Made by a program: the position numbers and the translations under genes
In this document: one piece after another, positions 35,258-43,377 of the stretch
How positions within the stretch are numbered: the first letter of the stretch is position 1
Layout of the letters: each line of letters starts with the position of its first letter
The notes under the pieces: model-generated
The model's database searches: none
Told to the model about the DNA's origin: nothing
Seen by the model: the letters and a program-made list of their open reading frames with translations, nothing else
NCBI RefSeq assembly: GCF_900078545.1
Contig: NZ_FLLS01000002.1
Coordinates: 558,001 to 622,000, forward strand
DNA from: Olegusella massiliensis
GTDB lineage: Bacteria > Actinomycetota > Coriobacteriia > Coriobacteriales > Atopobiaceae
Direction: 5' to 3'
Length of the DNA: 64,000 nucleotides

Positions 35258-35530
35258 CTATGCCGCCTTTCCGGCCATGCCCGCCGATTCCATCGCCACG
35301 AGCACCAGCCTCTCGGCCATCGCCGCCTTGTCCGCCCGGCTGTACCTCTTCGGCATCCCCTCGGGGAAATAGGTTCCGCAGCGCAGCTTCGGAATGCGCA
35401 GCGTTATCTTGCCGGCCGGCGTCACCAGCCCACGCTCGCGGTAGCCGTTGCGGCTGTTGGCGCCGCCTTTGCAGGCCATGTCGGCCTGTTCGTCCATGAT
35501 TGCGTTAAGGGCCGATTCGAGCAGCGCCCT
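35258..35530 (-). mobile_element. IS256-family transposase fragment
   Basis: About 90 codons: ALLESALNAIMDEQADMACK, then NSRNGYRERGLVTPAGKITL and RIPKLRCGTYFPEG, the typical N-terminal region of IS256/mutator transposases. The DDE catalytic part is gone and the frame ends abnormally (MAGKAA). It lies directly against the cut end of an AAA ATPase gene. No terminal inverted repeats are visible. Confidence 0.75.
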
Positions 35531-35534
35531 GGTG

Positions 35535-36185
35535 AGTGCCTGCAGATGTCCTTCTCGAGGATCTCCTTGATGACGGAGCTCACGTACGCGCGCTTGTCCG
35601 CCATCTTGGGGTAGTCGAGCGCCTTGGGGAAGCCCCCTTCGAGGATGTATCGGTCAAGCTCGGCCACGGGGTTAGGGTCAAGCTCCTGTCCGAGGAAGCG
35701 CTTCATCTCGCGATACTCCTTGAAGCTGAGCGTCTGCACCTCGAACTCGACGTAGCGCCCCGTCAGCTTGGTGGCGAGCTCGCCGGATAGCAGGTAGGAT
35801 TTCGAGCCGGTGATGAAGATGGAGAATCCGCCCTCGGCGCGGAACTCGTTCACCACCTCCTCGAACCCCTCAACGTTCTGGATCTCATCGATGAAGAGGT
35901 ACTTCATGCCGTCAATCGTGAGCGCGGGCTCGATCAGCGCCTCGAGTTGGTCCGGCGTCTTCACCGAGCGGAAGCCGTACCGGTCGAGGTCGAGGTAGAC
36001 GATATGGTCCTCCCGCACCCCCGCGACCCTGAGCTCCTCGGCGATGGTCTACATGAGGCACGACTTACCGCACCGGCGGACCCCGGTGAGGACCTTTATC
36101 ACGCCGTCGTCGTGGTAGAAGCCACGGATCTTCTCGAGGTAGTCCTCGCGTTCGAACAAACGTATGCTGGCCCCAATCTTTCGAC
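35535..36185 (-). pseudogene. AAA ATPase (DUF4143 type), nonsense-mutated and truncated
   Basis: From about 36185 the frame reads IRLFEREDYLEKIRGFYHDD, then Walker A GVRRCGKS, then a TAG near 36050 (CLM-stop-TIAEELR), then YLDLDRYGF and Walker B YLFIDEIQNVEGFEE, and on to VSSVIKEILEKDI. There the IS256 fragment starts. These ATPases are often part of toxin-like or abortive-infection systems. The C-terminal DUF4143 part is missing here; a fragment of that kind lies at 25.3 kb. Confidence 0.7.
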
Positions 36186-36189
36186 TGGA

Positions 36190-36752
36190 GTCAGCATAGC
36201 AAATATCTCGTTTATCGGGGTATTTTTAGCAAAACTGACGATTTATACCCCCATAACTGCCGAATTTACTATTCCCACTCTTTCACGCTCGGTTGCTGTG
36301 ACGGCAATCCAGTTACACCTAGTTGGCTCGTCGATTTTGACCGTCATACCGCCGAATCCTACCGCGTGACTTCGCGTAGGTATTTGGGACAAATTCTGGG
36401 ACAAAACCGCGAACTATTTCGAAACCGCGAGCCTGCAGTTTCGTTTTTGTCCCCGGGACAAAAGCGGGCAGATTTTGAGGTTCAAAACTATTCGAAACGA
36501 ATGGTCAAACGCCCGATGGTCTTCTTTGGCGCCTGTTTGGCGAAGTGAATCGTAGCCAGCGGCTTTGCCACCTAGCATTCCCGCAGGTCATGAGGGATAC
36601 GCAGGAGCGATGACTGGAAGAATCGTCGCGGGCGGCTTCGTTTTCGACCTTATGTACAGCCTCAAAGCGCTTTAGAGACACAGCGAAAGAACCGAGCTAG
36701 AGGATCTTGTTCGCCACTTTATCTCAAGCTGCCCGCAAATCAGTTAGCAACT
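36190..36752. other. Intergenic region with GGGACAAA half-sites and a small remnant
   Basis: No intact gene. GGGACAAA occurs at 36386-36393 and 36398-36405, and a 19-bp palindrome TTTTGTCCC-C-GGGACAAAA lies at 36445-36463. The spacing hints at an operator array, but no gene start follows. A stretch at 36609-36747 reads like protein (TELEDLVRHFISSCPQIS) with an internal stop, so it is a remnant. Confidence 0.35.
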
Positions 36753-36782
36753 GAAAAAAGAGTGGGGCGCTTTCGCAGCCCC
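36753..36782 (-). terminator. Terminator of the DUF4230 operon
   Basis: On the minus strand GGGGC, 9 bases and GCCCC are followed by ACTCTTTTTTC, about 30 bases after the last DUF4230 gene. Confidence 0.75.
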
Positions 36783-36812
36783 TTTCAAGATCGACTCAGC
36801 TATAAAACCAAT

Positions 36813-37397
36813 CTATTCGGCATCCCTGAACTGGACCTCGTACTTCACTCCTTGCAGATCCCCGATCTTCGTGACGTATTGGCTCAGAAGGGTTTTCGCC
36901 CTTTCACGGGCCCCGTTCATCAGCGTCGAATTGGCCTCGGCGCTTTCCTTCATCGCTTTTTGCGCTTCTTCCAGCGCGATGGACTGGTCGACTGTTGTGA
37001 TGGGAGTCAGCAGCCCGGTATCGCTGTGGATATCGGAGAAGGTACTCTCATCGGCTTGGGGCTGGCCGAGGACCTGCGCGCTGGGAATCGTGATGGTGAC
37101 GACGTTGTTCGCATCCGGCCCGTCGATTTGAACCTTGGAGACATCGACGCCCAGCTGGACCGTTCCGTCGTATTCGAACCAAGCTTTCTTGTATCCCACG
37201 TTTATCCCGAACAGCATGTTGGTTCCGTCGTTATAGACTTCAGCGACGTTGTGAAACGTGCACTCGACAGTGGCGAGTTCCGCGATTTCGGTATAGCCCG
37301 AGAAATCGGGCGTTTCGCTGCTTTTGACGCAACCGGAAAGCACGGAGAGCGACAGCACTGCGGCGAGGGCGAGGCCGGCAAGCCATGGTTTACGCAT
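36813..37397 (-). CDS. DUF4230 lipoprotein
   Basis: 194 residues from the ATG at 37397 (GGGGAGG upstream), which overlaps the preceding gene's stop. The signal peptide ends in lipobox VLSGC. The mature part has the DUF4230 pattern: an ELATVECTFHNVAE opening, a YDGTVQLGVDVSKVQI strand pair, a VTITIPSAQVLG strand, and a charged helix (EEAQKAMKESAEANSTLMNG) at the end. The function is unknown; these proteins are membrane-anchored beta domains. It is a paralogue of the next gene upstream, and together they form a two-gene operon. Confidence 0.82.
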   Translation of the reverse strand: MRKPWLAGLALAAVLSLSVLSGCVKSSETPDFSGYTEIAELATVECTFHNVAEVYNDGTNMLFGINVGYKKAWFEYDGTVQLGVDVSKVQIDGPDANNVVTITIPSAQVLGQPQADESTFSDIHSDTGLLTPITTVDQSIALEEAQKAMKESAEANSTLMNGARERAKTLLSQYVTKIGDLQGVKYEVQFRDAE

Positions 37398-38118
37398 TGG
37401 AATCGACCTCCCCGTTGTACTCGGCGATCGGCTTGAATTCAAGCTGGTATTCATCGCCGAGAAGCGGCAGTGTCAACGCTTTGACGATGTCCTTCAGGCT
37501 CGCTTCCGCCTGCTCTTTGATCTCTTCTTTGTCGACGTCGTTCGCGGCGTCTTCGCGGCAAAGCGCGATGACGTCCTTCATGTCCGCAGTTGCGCTCTCA
37601 GGGAGGTAGCCGAACTTGCTGTTGTCGAGCTGGGGATCACCGATCTGCGCCTCGGGGAGATACGCGGTGACGACTTTATCCTCCTCGTTGATCTCAAACT
37701 GGATGTCGCTCAGTGTGTAGGATGCACGGATGTGAGCCTCGTATTTAACGCGATGGTCCACGCAATCCTGCCAGAGGAACTGGCTGTGCTTCTCGGCGAT
37801 GCCGTGGTAGGTGTAGTCAATCGTGGAAAGGCTGTCGATGTCGACGGCCGATTTGAGATCCGATGTCGCGAGATACTGCGTCTCGTGGTTGTCTGTTATC
37901 CAAGGGAGGGCGAAGCCGAAGAAGCCGATGGCAATCACCGCAACTACGGCAAGCACAACGAGCTTAGCTTTGAGCGAGAGCTTTCCGAAGAAGCCGAAGA
38001 CGCTCTTGCCTCGCCCTTTTTTCTTCTCGGCCGCCTCTTTTCGAGGTTGCCCTTGACGCTCATCGTGCTTGGAGGCAGATCTATGCCGAACGCCCTCTTC
38101 GTGTTTGTCCTGTTCCAA
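37390..38118 (-). CDS. DUF4230 membrane-anchored protein
   Basis: 242 residues from a TTG start with GAGG six bases upstream. A ~45-residue Lys/Arg/Glu-rich cytosolic head precedes one transmembrane helix (LVVLAVVAVIAIGFFGFAL), followed by an external DUF4230 domain (SLSTIDYTYHGIAE, a VKYEAHIRASYTL strand, VTAYLPEAQIGDP). It is the same fold as the lipoprotein after it, whose start it overlaps. One paralogue on a helix and one on a lipid suggests a hetero-complex at the outer face of the membrane (inferred). Confidence 0.82.
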   Translation of the reverse strand: MEQDKHEEGVRHRSASKHDERQGQPRKEAAEKKKGRGKSVFGFFGKLSLKAKLVVLAVVAVIAIGFFGFALPWITDNHETQYLATSDLKSAVDIDSLSTIDYTYHGIAEKHSQFLWQDCVDHRVKYEAHIRASYTLSDIQFEINEEDKVVTAYLPEAQIGDPQLDNSKFGYLPESATADMKDVIALCREDAANDVDKEEIKEQAEASLKDIVKALTLPLLGDEYQLEFKPIAEYNGEVDSNA

Positions 38119-38215
38119 AACAAGCCTCGTTCATGCTGTTGGGTAGTTTAACTGCCGATGGTATTATATCAGCAACTGTTTTAATCGTTTCTATCATGTT
38201 CGGCAGGAGACATAA

Positions 38216-38311
38216 ATGAAGCCGTTGCACGTAGTTTTGGCAGCCGTTGTGGTCTTGATAGCTCTTGTTCTGATCGCCAGCAGTATCGGCATCATCCATA
38301 TCAGGCTTTAG
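38216..38311 (+). CDS. 31-aa single-helix membrane peptide
   Basis: GCAGGAGACATAA precedes an ATG opening a 31-codon frame: four polar or weakly charged residues, one long hydrophobic helix (VVLAAVVVLIALVLIASSIG) and IIHIRL. It resembles type I toxin-like or small regulatory membrane peptides. It stands alone, divergent from the DUF4230 operon. The good ribosome site and the clean transmembrane pattern support it. Confidence 0.45.
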   Translation: MKPLHVVLAAVVVLIALVLIASSIGIIHIRL

Positions 38312-38425
38312 CCCGTAATCGAATCCAAGGCGTCTATTCCTTGGCAATACCGCCGTTATGCTGCGTTTTTCCTCTTTCTGCGCGATAATCTATCCAGTTA
38401 CACGAGCACAAAAGGAGATCGCGAC

Positions 38426-39049
38426 ATGGCGGAAAGCCCGATAGACAAGTACCTGCGCACGGGTTCCCTCGAGCAGTCCAGCTGGCGCAACGTCGTCCTC
38501 TTCGGCAAGAACACCGCCTCTTACAAGTTCGCCCTCGCGCAGTCCCTCATGCAGCTTGCGCAGCAGGGGCGCGACTCCGTTACGCTCGACGAGCTCGCCG
38601 TCCCGTTCGCTGCGCGCATCTGCGAGCACGCCAAGACGACGCCACGGCAGTCAACCAACCGCTCGAACAAGTTCCTCGACGCGTGCCCGGGCTTCAACGC
38701 GGGCACGGTTACGCTCGACGAGCTAACATCGGTCATGGTGCAGAGCGGCTTCCGCTTTTTCTCGTTGCTTATGGCGTTCCATGCCGCCAGGGCTTTCGGC
38801 GAGGAGCCGCTTCGGTCGCTTCAGGCTACACGCTTCGCGCCGACAAGTTCGGAATCGTGATCGAGGGCAAATGCGCGAAATGCGGCTGCGCCATCGCCCG
38901 GTGCGGCTACTAGGCCCCATCCGAGCTCAGAGGGCAAGCGGACTGGCTTCGCCGACGTGGCGAAGCTCGACGCCTACTTCGGGGACAAATTGTCCCAGAC
39001 GAGCAATTCCCGCGCCGTCGTCTATGCCGCATGCTCAGCTGACAACTGA
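38426..39049 (+). pseudogene. Decayed HNH-endonuclease-type protein
   Basis: AAGGAGATCGCGAC precedes an ATG. The first 75 residues (YLRTGSLEQSSWRNVVLFGK and NTASYKFALAQSLMQLAQQG) are the conserved N-terminal start of a family of putative HNH endonucleases in accessory regions. After residue ~115 the frame diverges. Another frame then gives FGIVIEGKCAKCGCAIARCG (two CxxC-like pairs), and a third at 38930-39049 gives FADVAKLDAYFGDKLSQTSN to a stop. Several deletions or frameshifts are needed, so it is a pseudogene. Confidence 0.5.
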
Positions 39050-39182
39050 ATCTAGTGTCCAAAGCGCTGTACACCGACGACGCTTTTCGCGCAGATAATG
39101 ACCGGTGGTTAAATCGCTGATAGAGACTAAATCCATCGGTGGGATAATGGCCTTGAATTGCAAATAGAGAAAGGCAGGGGCG

Positions 39183-40463
39183 ATGGGCTTCTTCGATAAA
39201 GGCTTCGACCCAATAAAAGAGGCACGGAAGGCTGAGGCCGCTGCGGGAAAAGAAATCGCAAGCGCTGCCGAACAGGCATCGAATGCCGCTCAAAGCGCCG
39301 CCAATCATACGGGACAGGCCATCGGAGACATTGCAGGCAAGGCAAAGGGCGCCGTTCAGAGCATTGGTGATGCGATCAAGGACGGCCCAGAGCCGAAGAG
39401 CTTCAAATACAACACTGGGTTTGTCGATGAGCGAAATGTTGGCGCATCGCCCCAATCTCAAAGGCTAACTCCGGAACATATGGCGAAAATGCTTGGCGAT
39501 GTGGCTGAAGGAGCCGCAAACGCTGCAAGCGCGGCAACGGCCGGTGCTCAAGGCGCTGTCGCCGCCATCGCAGGTAAAGCGGGAGAAATTGCCGATGGGG
39601 TCAAGCAAGGCTTCGAGAATGCAAGGGCGAAAGAACCGGATGAGTACGAGCTCGCCGTCATCGAATACAACCAAACCTACACCAATCTGGAGTCGGGAGG
39701 GATCGAGCTCTACCAGTCTAGGCTGAGGAGCATCGACCTGCTGAACCTCGTTACCGACCTGGTGAACTCGATCGCGAACACGCCGAAGTCGTTCATGGAG
39801 GATATCGAGGAGGTGTCCCACAAGAAGCGAAGCTTCAAGGAGTCGGAGTCCTTCGCCCGCGAAGAGCTGGACTCGGCACGGAAATCGGCGGCCAGCGCCG
39901 GTGCCGGCGTCGCGGCGGGCATGGCCGTTGCCGGCATAGCCCCATCCGCCGCCATGTGGGTTGCCACAACTTTCGGGACCGCCTCCACGGGCGCCGCGAT
40001 CTCCACGCTGTCGGGCGCTGCCGCGACAAACGCGGCGATGGCCTGGCTCGGCGGAGGCGCATTGGCCGCCGGAGGAGGCGGGATGGCCGCTGGCAGCGCT
40101 TTCCTGGTAATGGCCGGCCCCATCGGATGGGGCGTCGCAGGCGCCACGTTGCTGACCTCCATCGCGCTTTTCGTGAAAAAACAGCACAAGATCGCTGGGG
40201 AAAAGCACGAGGAGCTCTTGTCGGTAAAGAGAAACACCGAGGCTCTTAGGGAGACGTCTGCAGCGATCGGGGCGCTCAGGACAAAGACCGATGCCCTTCG
40301 TGAAGAGCTGTCCAGGTCCTTTATGTCCTCATGCCGCCTGCATGGCGCCGACTACCTTTCCATCTCCGACGACGAGAAACTGGCCTTGGGCTCCTTGGTA
40401 AACAACGCGAAGTCCCTGGGCAGCCTCATCGTCGAGAGGGTGGCCACCCGGGACGGTGAATAG
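39183..40463 (+). CDS. Unknown protein with Gly/Ala hydrophobic-hairpin domain (first gene of a pair)
   Basis: 426 residues; AGGGGCG precedes the ATG. The N-terminal ~150 residues are Ala-rich, amphipathic and probably coiled-coil. Residues ~165-235 form a helical segment, and ~238-335 are a strongly hydrophobic Gly/Ala-rich stretch (GAGVAAGMAVAGIA, GGGALAAGGGGMAAGSAFLV), typical of glycine-zipper hairpins in pore-forming or membrane-inserting effectors. A charged C-terminal coiled coil follows. There is no signal peptide. I do not recognise the family. The next gene begins two bases after its stop, so the pair is co-translated. It lies between the DUF4230/HNH region and an integrase module, a typical place for defence or toxin cargo. 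Confidence 0.75.
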   Translation: MGFFDKGFDPIKEARKAEAAAGKEIASAAEQASNAAQSAANHTGQAIGDIAGKAKGAVQSIGDAIKDGPEPKSFKYNTGFVDERNVGASPQSQRLTPEHMAKMLGDVAEGAANAASAATAGAQGAVAAIAGKAGEIADGVKQGFENARAKEPDEYELAVIEYNQTYTNLESGGIELYQSRLRSIDLLNLVTDLVNSIANTPKSFMEDIEEVSHKKRSFKESESFAREELDSARKSAASAGAGVAAGMAVAGIAPSAAMWVATTFGTASTGAAISTLSGAAATNAAMAWLGGGALAAGGGGMAAGSAFLVMAGPIGWGVAGATLLTSIALFVKKQHKIAGEKHEELLSVKRNTEALRETSAAIGALRTKTDALREELSRSFMSSCRLHGADYLSISDDEKLALGSLVNNAKSLGSLIVERVATRDGE

Positions 40464-40465
40464 CC

Positions 40466-41917
40466 ATGAAAGCAGAAAAGGTACTCAAGAGCTCCCAGGA
40501 GCAGGCCGTCGCCGCATGGATCGGCTTGATCAACCAGATGAGAATCGACGACCTCATCGAGAATCTCAACCGCCAAGACCAGAACCTCGATTCCGCAATG
40601 GAGTCCATGAACTGGGCGCTCGGGAAGATCGAGGACCTCGTCGTTGCGAACAGAGGCGGCAACAAGGGTGTCCATGGGTTCATCGCCGAGGTGGCCGAAT
40701 GCGGGTTGGAGAACGCGCAGAGCCTCGTCCATGGCGATAAACCGGCAATGGAATGGGTTAATGACAACGGACCCGCCGACCTTTTGCGCAACGGCGTCGA
40801 GATACAGGTCAAGTTCGTGAACGCCGGCGGCAAGTTCTCCCTGGACGCCGTGGCCGCCCATTTGCAGAAGTACCCCAATTTCCTCGACAAAGACGGCATC
40901 TACCAGATCCCGAAGGACCATCTCGACGCGGTGCGCTCCCTGTACGAGATGCCAAAGGAGGAAGCGGCCAAGCTGGCGTCCTCGACCGGCGGCCCGTCCT
41001 ACTCAACCTGGAAGAGCATCCATGAGTTCTTCGACTCAAGCGGGTTCAGCATCGATGACCTTGAGGCCTCCCAATTCGAGTACTCGGAGGTCCAGAAGAA
41101 CGCTATCACCGACAAGATGGCCGAGGAGAAGAGCAGGCTCGCAGACGAGAGCGAGCGAATAAAGAGAGACATTTACGAGGAACACAAGCCCACGCCCCAA
41201 GAGGGCGCGAAGGCCGCAGCGGCTGGCGCCGTTCTGGAAGCGGGAACGGCATTCGCCATTTCAATGAAGCGTCATCTCGAGAACGGAAAGCGCATCGGCG
41301 ACTTGACCCAGGACGACTGGGAGGAAATCGCAAAAGATTCCGGCATGGGACTCGTCAAAGGCGGGGTTCGCGGTGGAGCTGTTTATTGGCTGAACAACTA
41401 CACGGCCACGCCCTCATCTGTTGCAAGCGCGCTGGTCACGGCATCATTCGGCGTCGCAGAATGCGCTTACAGGTTCCGCAGCGGCGAGCTTACGGAGATC
41501 GAGTTTATAGAAAGCTCAGAAATCGCGTGTCTCGATGCGTCTGTGAGCGCGTTCTCGAGCTTCGTGGGCCAGGCCATCATTCCGCTCCCGGTTCTGGGCG
41601 CCCTCGTCGGCAACGCCGTAGGCACGACCGTGTACGAATTGGGAAAGGATTTCTATGACAAACGAGAGGCGGAGCTGCTCGCGCACTATGCCCGGGAATT
41701 GAAGGCCCTCGATACTGAACTCGATGGCGAATACGCCGCATGCATCAGCGGCCTTCGTGAGAATATGAGCGCATACATCAGCCTTCTCGAGAAGGCTTTC
41801 TCCCCGAATGTCGCAATGGCTTTTCCCGGCTCCGTTGAGTTGGCGGCAAGCCTTAACGTCCCGGACGGCGAAATCCTGCACACGCGCGAAGAAGTCAATG
41901 ATTTCTTCCTAAATTAG
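40466..41917 (+). CDS. Unknown two-part protein: possible PD-(D/E)XK-like domain plus hydrophobic region (second gene of a pair)
   Basis: 483 residues. The N-terminal domain has VHGFIAEVAECGLENAQSLV, a tryptophan turn (MEWVNDNGPADLL) and D105...EIQVK (E112, Q114, K116), then a helix and KYPNFLDKDGIYQIPKDHLD. The D-(x)n-ExQxK arrangement is what one sees in Mrr-like PD-(D/E)XK nucleases, but I cannot prove it. The middle is charged coiled coil. Residues ~250-400 contain several Gly/Ala hydrophobic segments (AAAAGAVLEAGTAFAIS, VGQAIIPLPVLGALVGNAVG), echoing the hairpin of its partner. Function unknown; a nuclease-like effector working with a membrane-inserting partner is the inference. Confidence 0.75.
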   Translation: MKAEKVLKSSQEQAVAAWIGLINQMRIDDLIENLNRQDQNLDSAMESMNWALGKIEDLVVANRGGNKGVHGFIAEVAECGLENAQSLVHGDKPAMEWVNDNGPADLLRNGVEIQVKFVNAGGKFSLDAVAAHLQKYPNFLDKDGIYQIPKDHLDAVRSLYEMPKEEAAKLASSTGGPSYSTWKSIHEFFDSSGFSIDDLEASQFEYSEVQKNAITDKMAEEKSRLADESERIKRDIYEEHKPTPQEGAKAAAAGAVLEAGTAFAISMKRHLENGKRIGDLTQDDWEEIAKDSGMGLVKGGVRGGAVYWLNNYTATPSSVASALVTASFGVAECAYRFRSGELTEIEFIESSEIACLDASVSAFSSFVGQAIIPLPVLGALVGNAVGTTVYELGKDFYDKREAELLAHYARELKALDTELDGEYAACISGLRENMSAYISLLEKAFSPNVAMAFPGSVELAASLNVPDGEILHTREEVNDFFLN

Positions 41918-41928
41918 AATCAGTCAGG

Positions 41929-42393
41929 TTAAAGAAACAACGGTCGAGCGAAACCCAATCGCTCGGCGTGGTTGAAGATGGCGTTGAGCTGGTTGTTGAT
42001 GATCCTCAGGTAAGTGGGCTTGAAACTGTCGCCGTCGGGCCTCGTGGAGCCCGTGAGGGAGTTCTGCCACCTGACGATGTCGACGGGCCGTATGTCGCAC
42101 ATGCGCATGTCGCCGAAGAACGGGATGAGCTTGCTCTGGATGATGTTCTCCTTGGTGAGCTAGGTGTGCTCGCGGACCCTCGGCCTCACCTCCGCCTCGT
42201 AGACCTTGCAGAAGTCGGCGAAGGTCATGTCCATGGCGTCGTCCTTGAGGGCCTTGAAGTTCTTCTCCCACAGAAGCGCCTCGAGCTCGGTCTGGAATCC
42301 CTTCTTGGTCTTGTGCCGCTTGGCCCCGCGCGCGTCGCGGTAGTAGAACTGCACGTAGAAGAGGCCCGTCTTCTTGTCCTTATAGGCCGGCAT
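41929..42393 (-). pseudogene. Tyrosine integrase, nonsense-mutated and missing the catalytic domain
   Basis: The Arm DNA-binding start is intact (MPAYKDKKTGLFYVQFYYRD), followed by the core-binding domain. TAG at 42160-42162 stands where homologues have Trp (REHT-stop-LTKENIIQS). The same frame continues through FFGDMRMCDIRPVDIVRWQN and LNAIFNHAERLGFARP to TAA at 41929. The catalytic R-H-R-Y domain is absent. Its start overlaps the excisionase gene. The element can no longer excise itself by this enzyme. Confidence 0.8.
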
Positions 42394-42595
42394 TGTTCAC
42401 CTCCGGGAAGTAGCGGGCCTCGAACAGGTCGCTGCGGATGCGTCCGCGGATCACCACGCGCCCGAGGGCCTCCTGCTCCTTGTTCATCTGCCGGATCACC
42501 TCGTAGACGCTGCCTTTCTTGATCTTCAGACGCTCCGCCACCTCGTCGGCGGTGAGCATGCTCGGCCTCGGCGTCCTTGCAACCGGCTGTTCCAT
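42380..42595 (-). CDS. Excisionase-type HTH protein
   Basis: 71 residues with a MerR/Xis-like winged helix (LTADEVAERLKIKKGSVYEV, then RIRSDLFEARYFPE). AGGAGGT lies six bases before the ATG. The gene overlaps the integrase start, the usual xis-int order. Excisionases bend att-site DNA and steer the integrase. It is transcribed from a near-consensus promoter at 42643-42671 that carries an operator in its spacer. Intact, although its integrase is broken. Confidence 0.8.
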   Translation of the reverse strand: MEQPVARTPRPSMLTADEVAERLKIKKGSVYEVIRQMNKEQEALGRVVIRGRIRSDLFEARYFPEVNNAGL

Positions 42596-42614
42596 CTTGG
42601 ACCTCCTGTCTATT

Positions 42615-42695
42615 CGTACGTATCTGTACGCTTATATTCCCGAGAATAATCGTACGCATATGTACTGTCAATAGAATTGCGTACAAACTCGTACG
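42615..42695. promoter_or_regulatory. Three CGTAC-N6-GTACG operators between xis and the repressor
   Basis: Sites lie at 42615-42630 (perfect), 42651-42666 (last base differs) and 42680-42695 (perfect), with start-to-start distances of 36 and 29 bp. The second lies inside the xis promoter spacer and the third inside the repressor promoter, so the XRE protein probably shuts both. Confidence 0.75.
42643..42671 (-). promoter_or_regulatory. Promoter for xis-int
   Basis: On the minus strand TTGACA (42671-42666), 17 bases and TATTCT (42648-42643): near-consensus sigma-70 form, with operator 2 filling the spacer. Confidence 0.7.
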
Positions 42696-42705
42696 CTGAT
42701 AGAAT
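42677..42705 (+). promoter_or_regulatory. Promoter for the XRE repressor
   Basis: TTGCGT (42677-42682), 17 bases and TAGAAT (42700-42705), with operator 3 inside, which implies autorepression. Confidence 0.65.
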
Positions 42706-42734
42706 GGTCGCCACGAAATAAAACAGGAGGGCAC

Positions 42735-43148
42735 ATGGCGACGGGCGACAACATTCGGCGATACCGCAAGGCGAAGGGCCTGACGCAGGCCCAGCTCGCC
42801 GATGCGGTTGGGCTTACCGAAGGCGCGATCAGGCACTACGAGAGCGGCATCCGCGCGGTGAAGCCCGAGTTGCTGGAGGAGATCGCGAAGGAGCTCGAGG
42901 TCTCCGTAGGCGCGCTCAAGGACTACGGAGTCGAGACGTCGCGCGACCTCGTGGCCCTGCTGCTGCAGCTGGAGGAAGGCTACGGTCTCGTGCCCAGCGA
43001 GGACGGCATGGGCCTGACGGTCGACCCCGGGGCGCCGCATGCCCCCAAGCTCGCGCAGTCGATCAAGACCTGGGCGAAAAAGCGCGCTGAGCTCGAGCGC
43101 GGAGAAGTCGGCGGGGCCGCTTACGCTGATTGGAAGGCCTCTTTCTGA
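42735..43148 (+). CDS. XRE-family repressor of the integrative element
   Basis: 137 residues. The N-terminal HTH (IRRYRKAKGLTQAQLADAVG, LTEGAIRHYESGIRAVKPEL) is a classic Cro/CI domain; the C-terminal ~60 residues are of unknown fold. AGGAGGG precedes the ATG. It is divergent from xis, with three palindromic operators between them, so it is the likely master repressor of excision and its own regulator. The last ~37 codons of this gene and its terminator are repeated 1260 bp downstream. Confidence 0.85.
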   Translation: MATGDNIRRYRKAKGLTQAQLADAVGLTEGAIRHYESGIRAVKPELLEEIAKELEVSVGALKDYGVETSRDLVALLLQLEEGYGLVPSEDGMGLTVDPGAPHAPKLAQSIKTWAKKRAELERGEVGGAAYADWKASF

Positions 43149-43255
43149 CATTTCCCCAGGTAAATTAATGCTTCCTTGCGAACAGCCTCCTGTTTTTTGG
43201 AGGCTGTTCCATTATTCCCGTATGAAATCGGCACCCCGGAAGAACCGTTAGGGAA
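43031..43255 (+). repeat. 225-bp direct repeat, left copy
   Basis: Covers the last part of the XRE repressor gene, its terminator and about 45 bp beyond. It matches 44291-44515 with only a few substitutions and a constant 1260-bp offset. Confidence 0.9.
43180..43209 (+). terminator. Terminator hairpin of the repressor gene
   Basis: GAACAGCCTCC and GGAGGCTGTTC form an 11-bp stem around TGTTTTTT. An identical copy lies at 44440-44469 in the downstream repeat. Confidence 0.65.
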
Positions 43256-43377
43256 ATGTACCCGCATATCGTACGGCAAGGCAAGTGCTGGCGCCTTCCT
43301 TCGCGAGCTCGGCAAGCAAGCCGTGCTCCACACTAGCGATAATGACAAAATGGGATGGGAAGAGAGCTCAAATGAGG

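Noticed and set aside
38982-38996. GGGACAAATTGTCCC palindrome taken as an operator like the GGGACAAA sites at 36.4 kb
   Set aside because: It lies inside a coding remnant (FGDKLSQ) and is explained by codons; no promoter is near.
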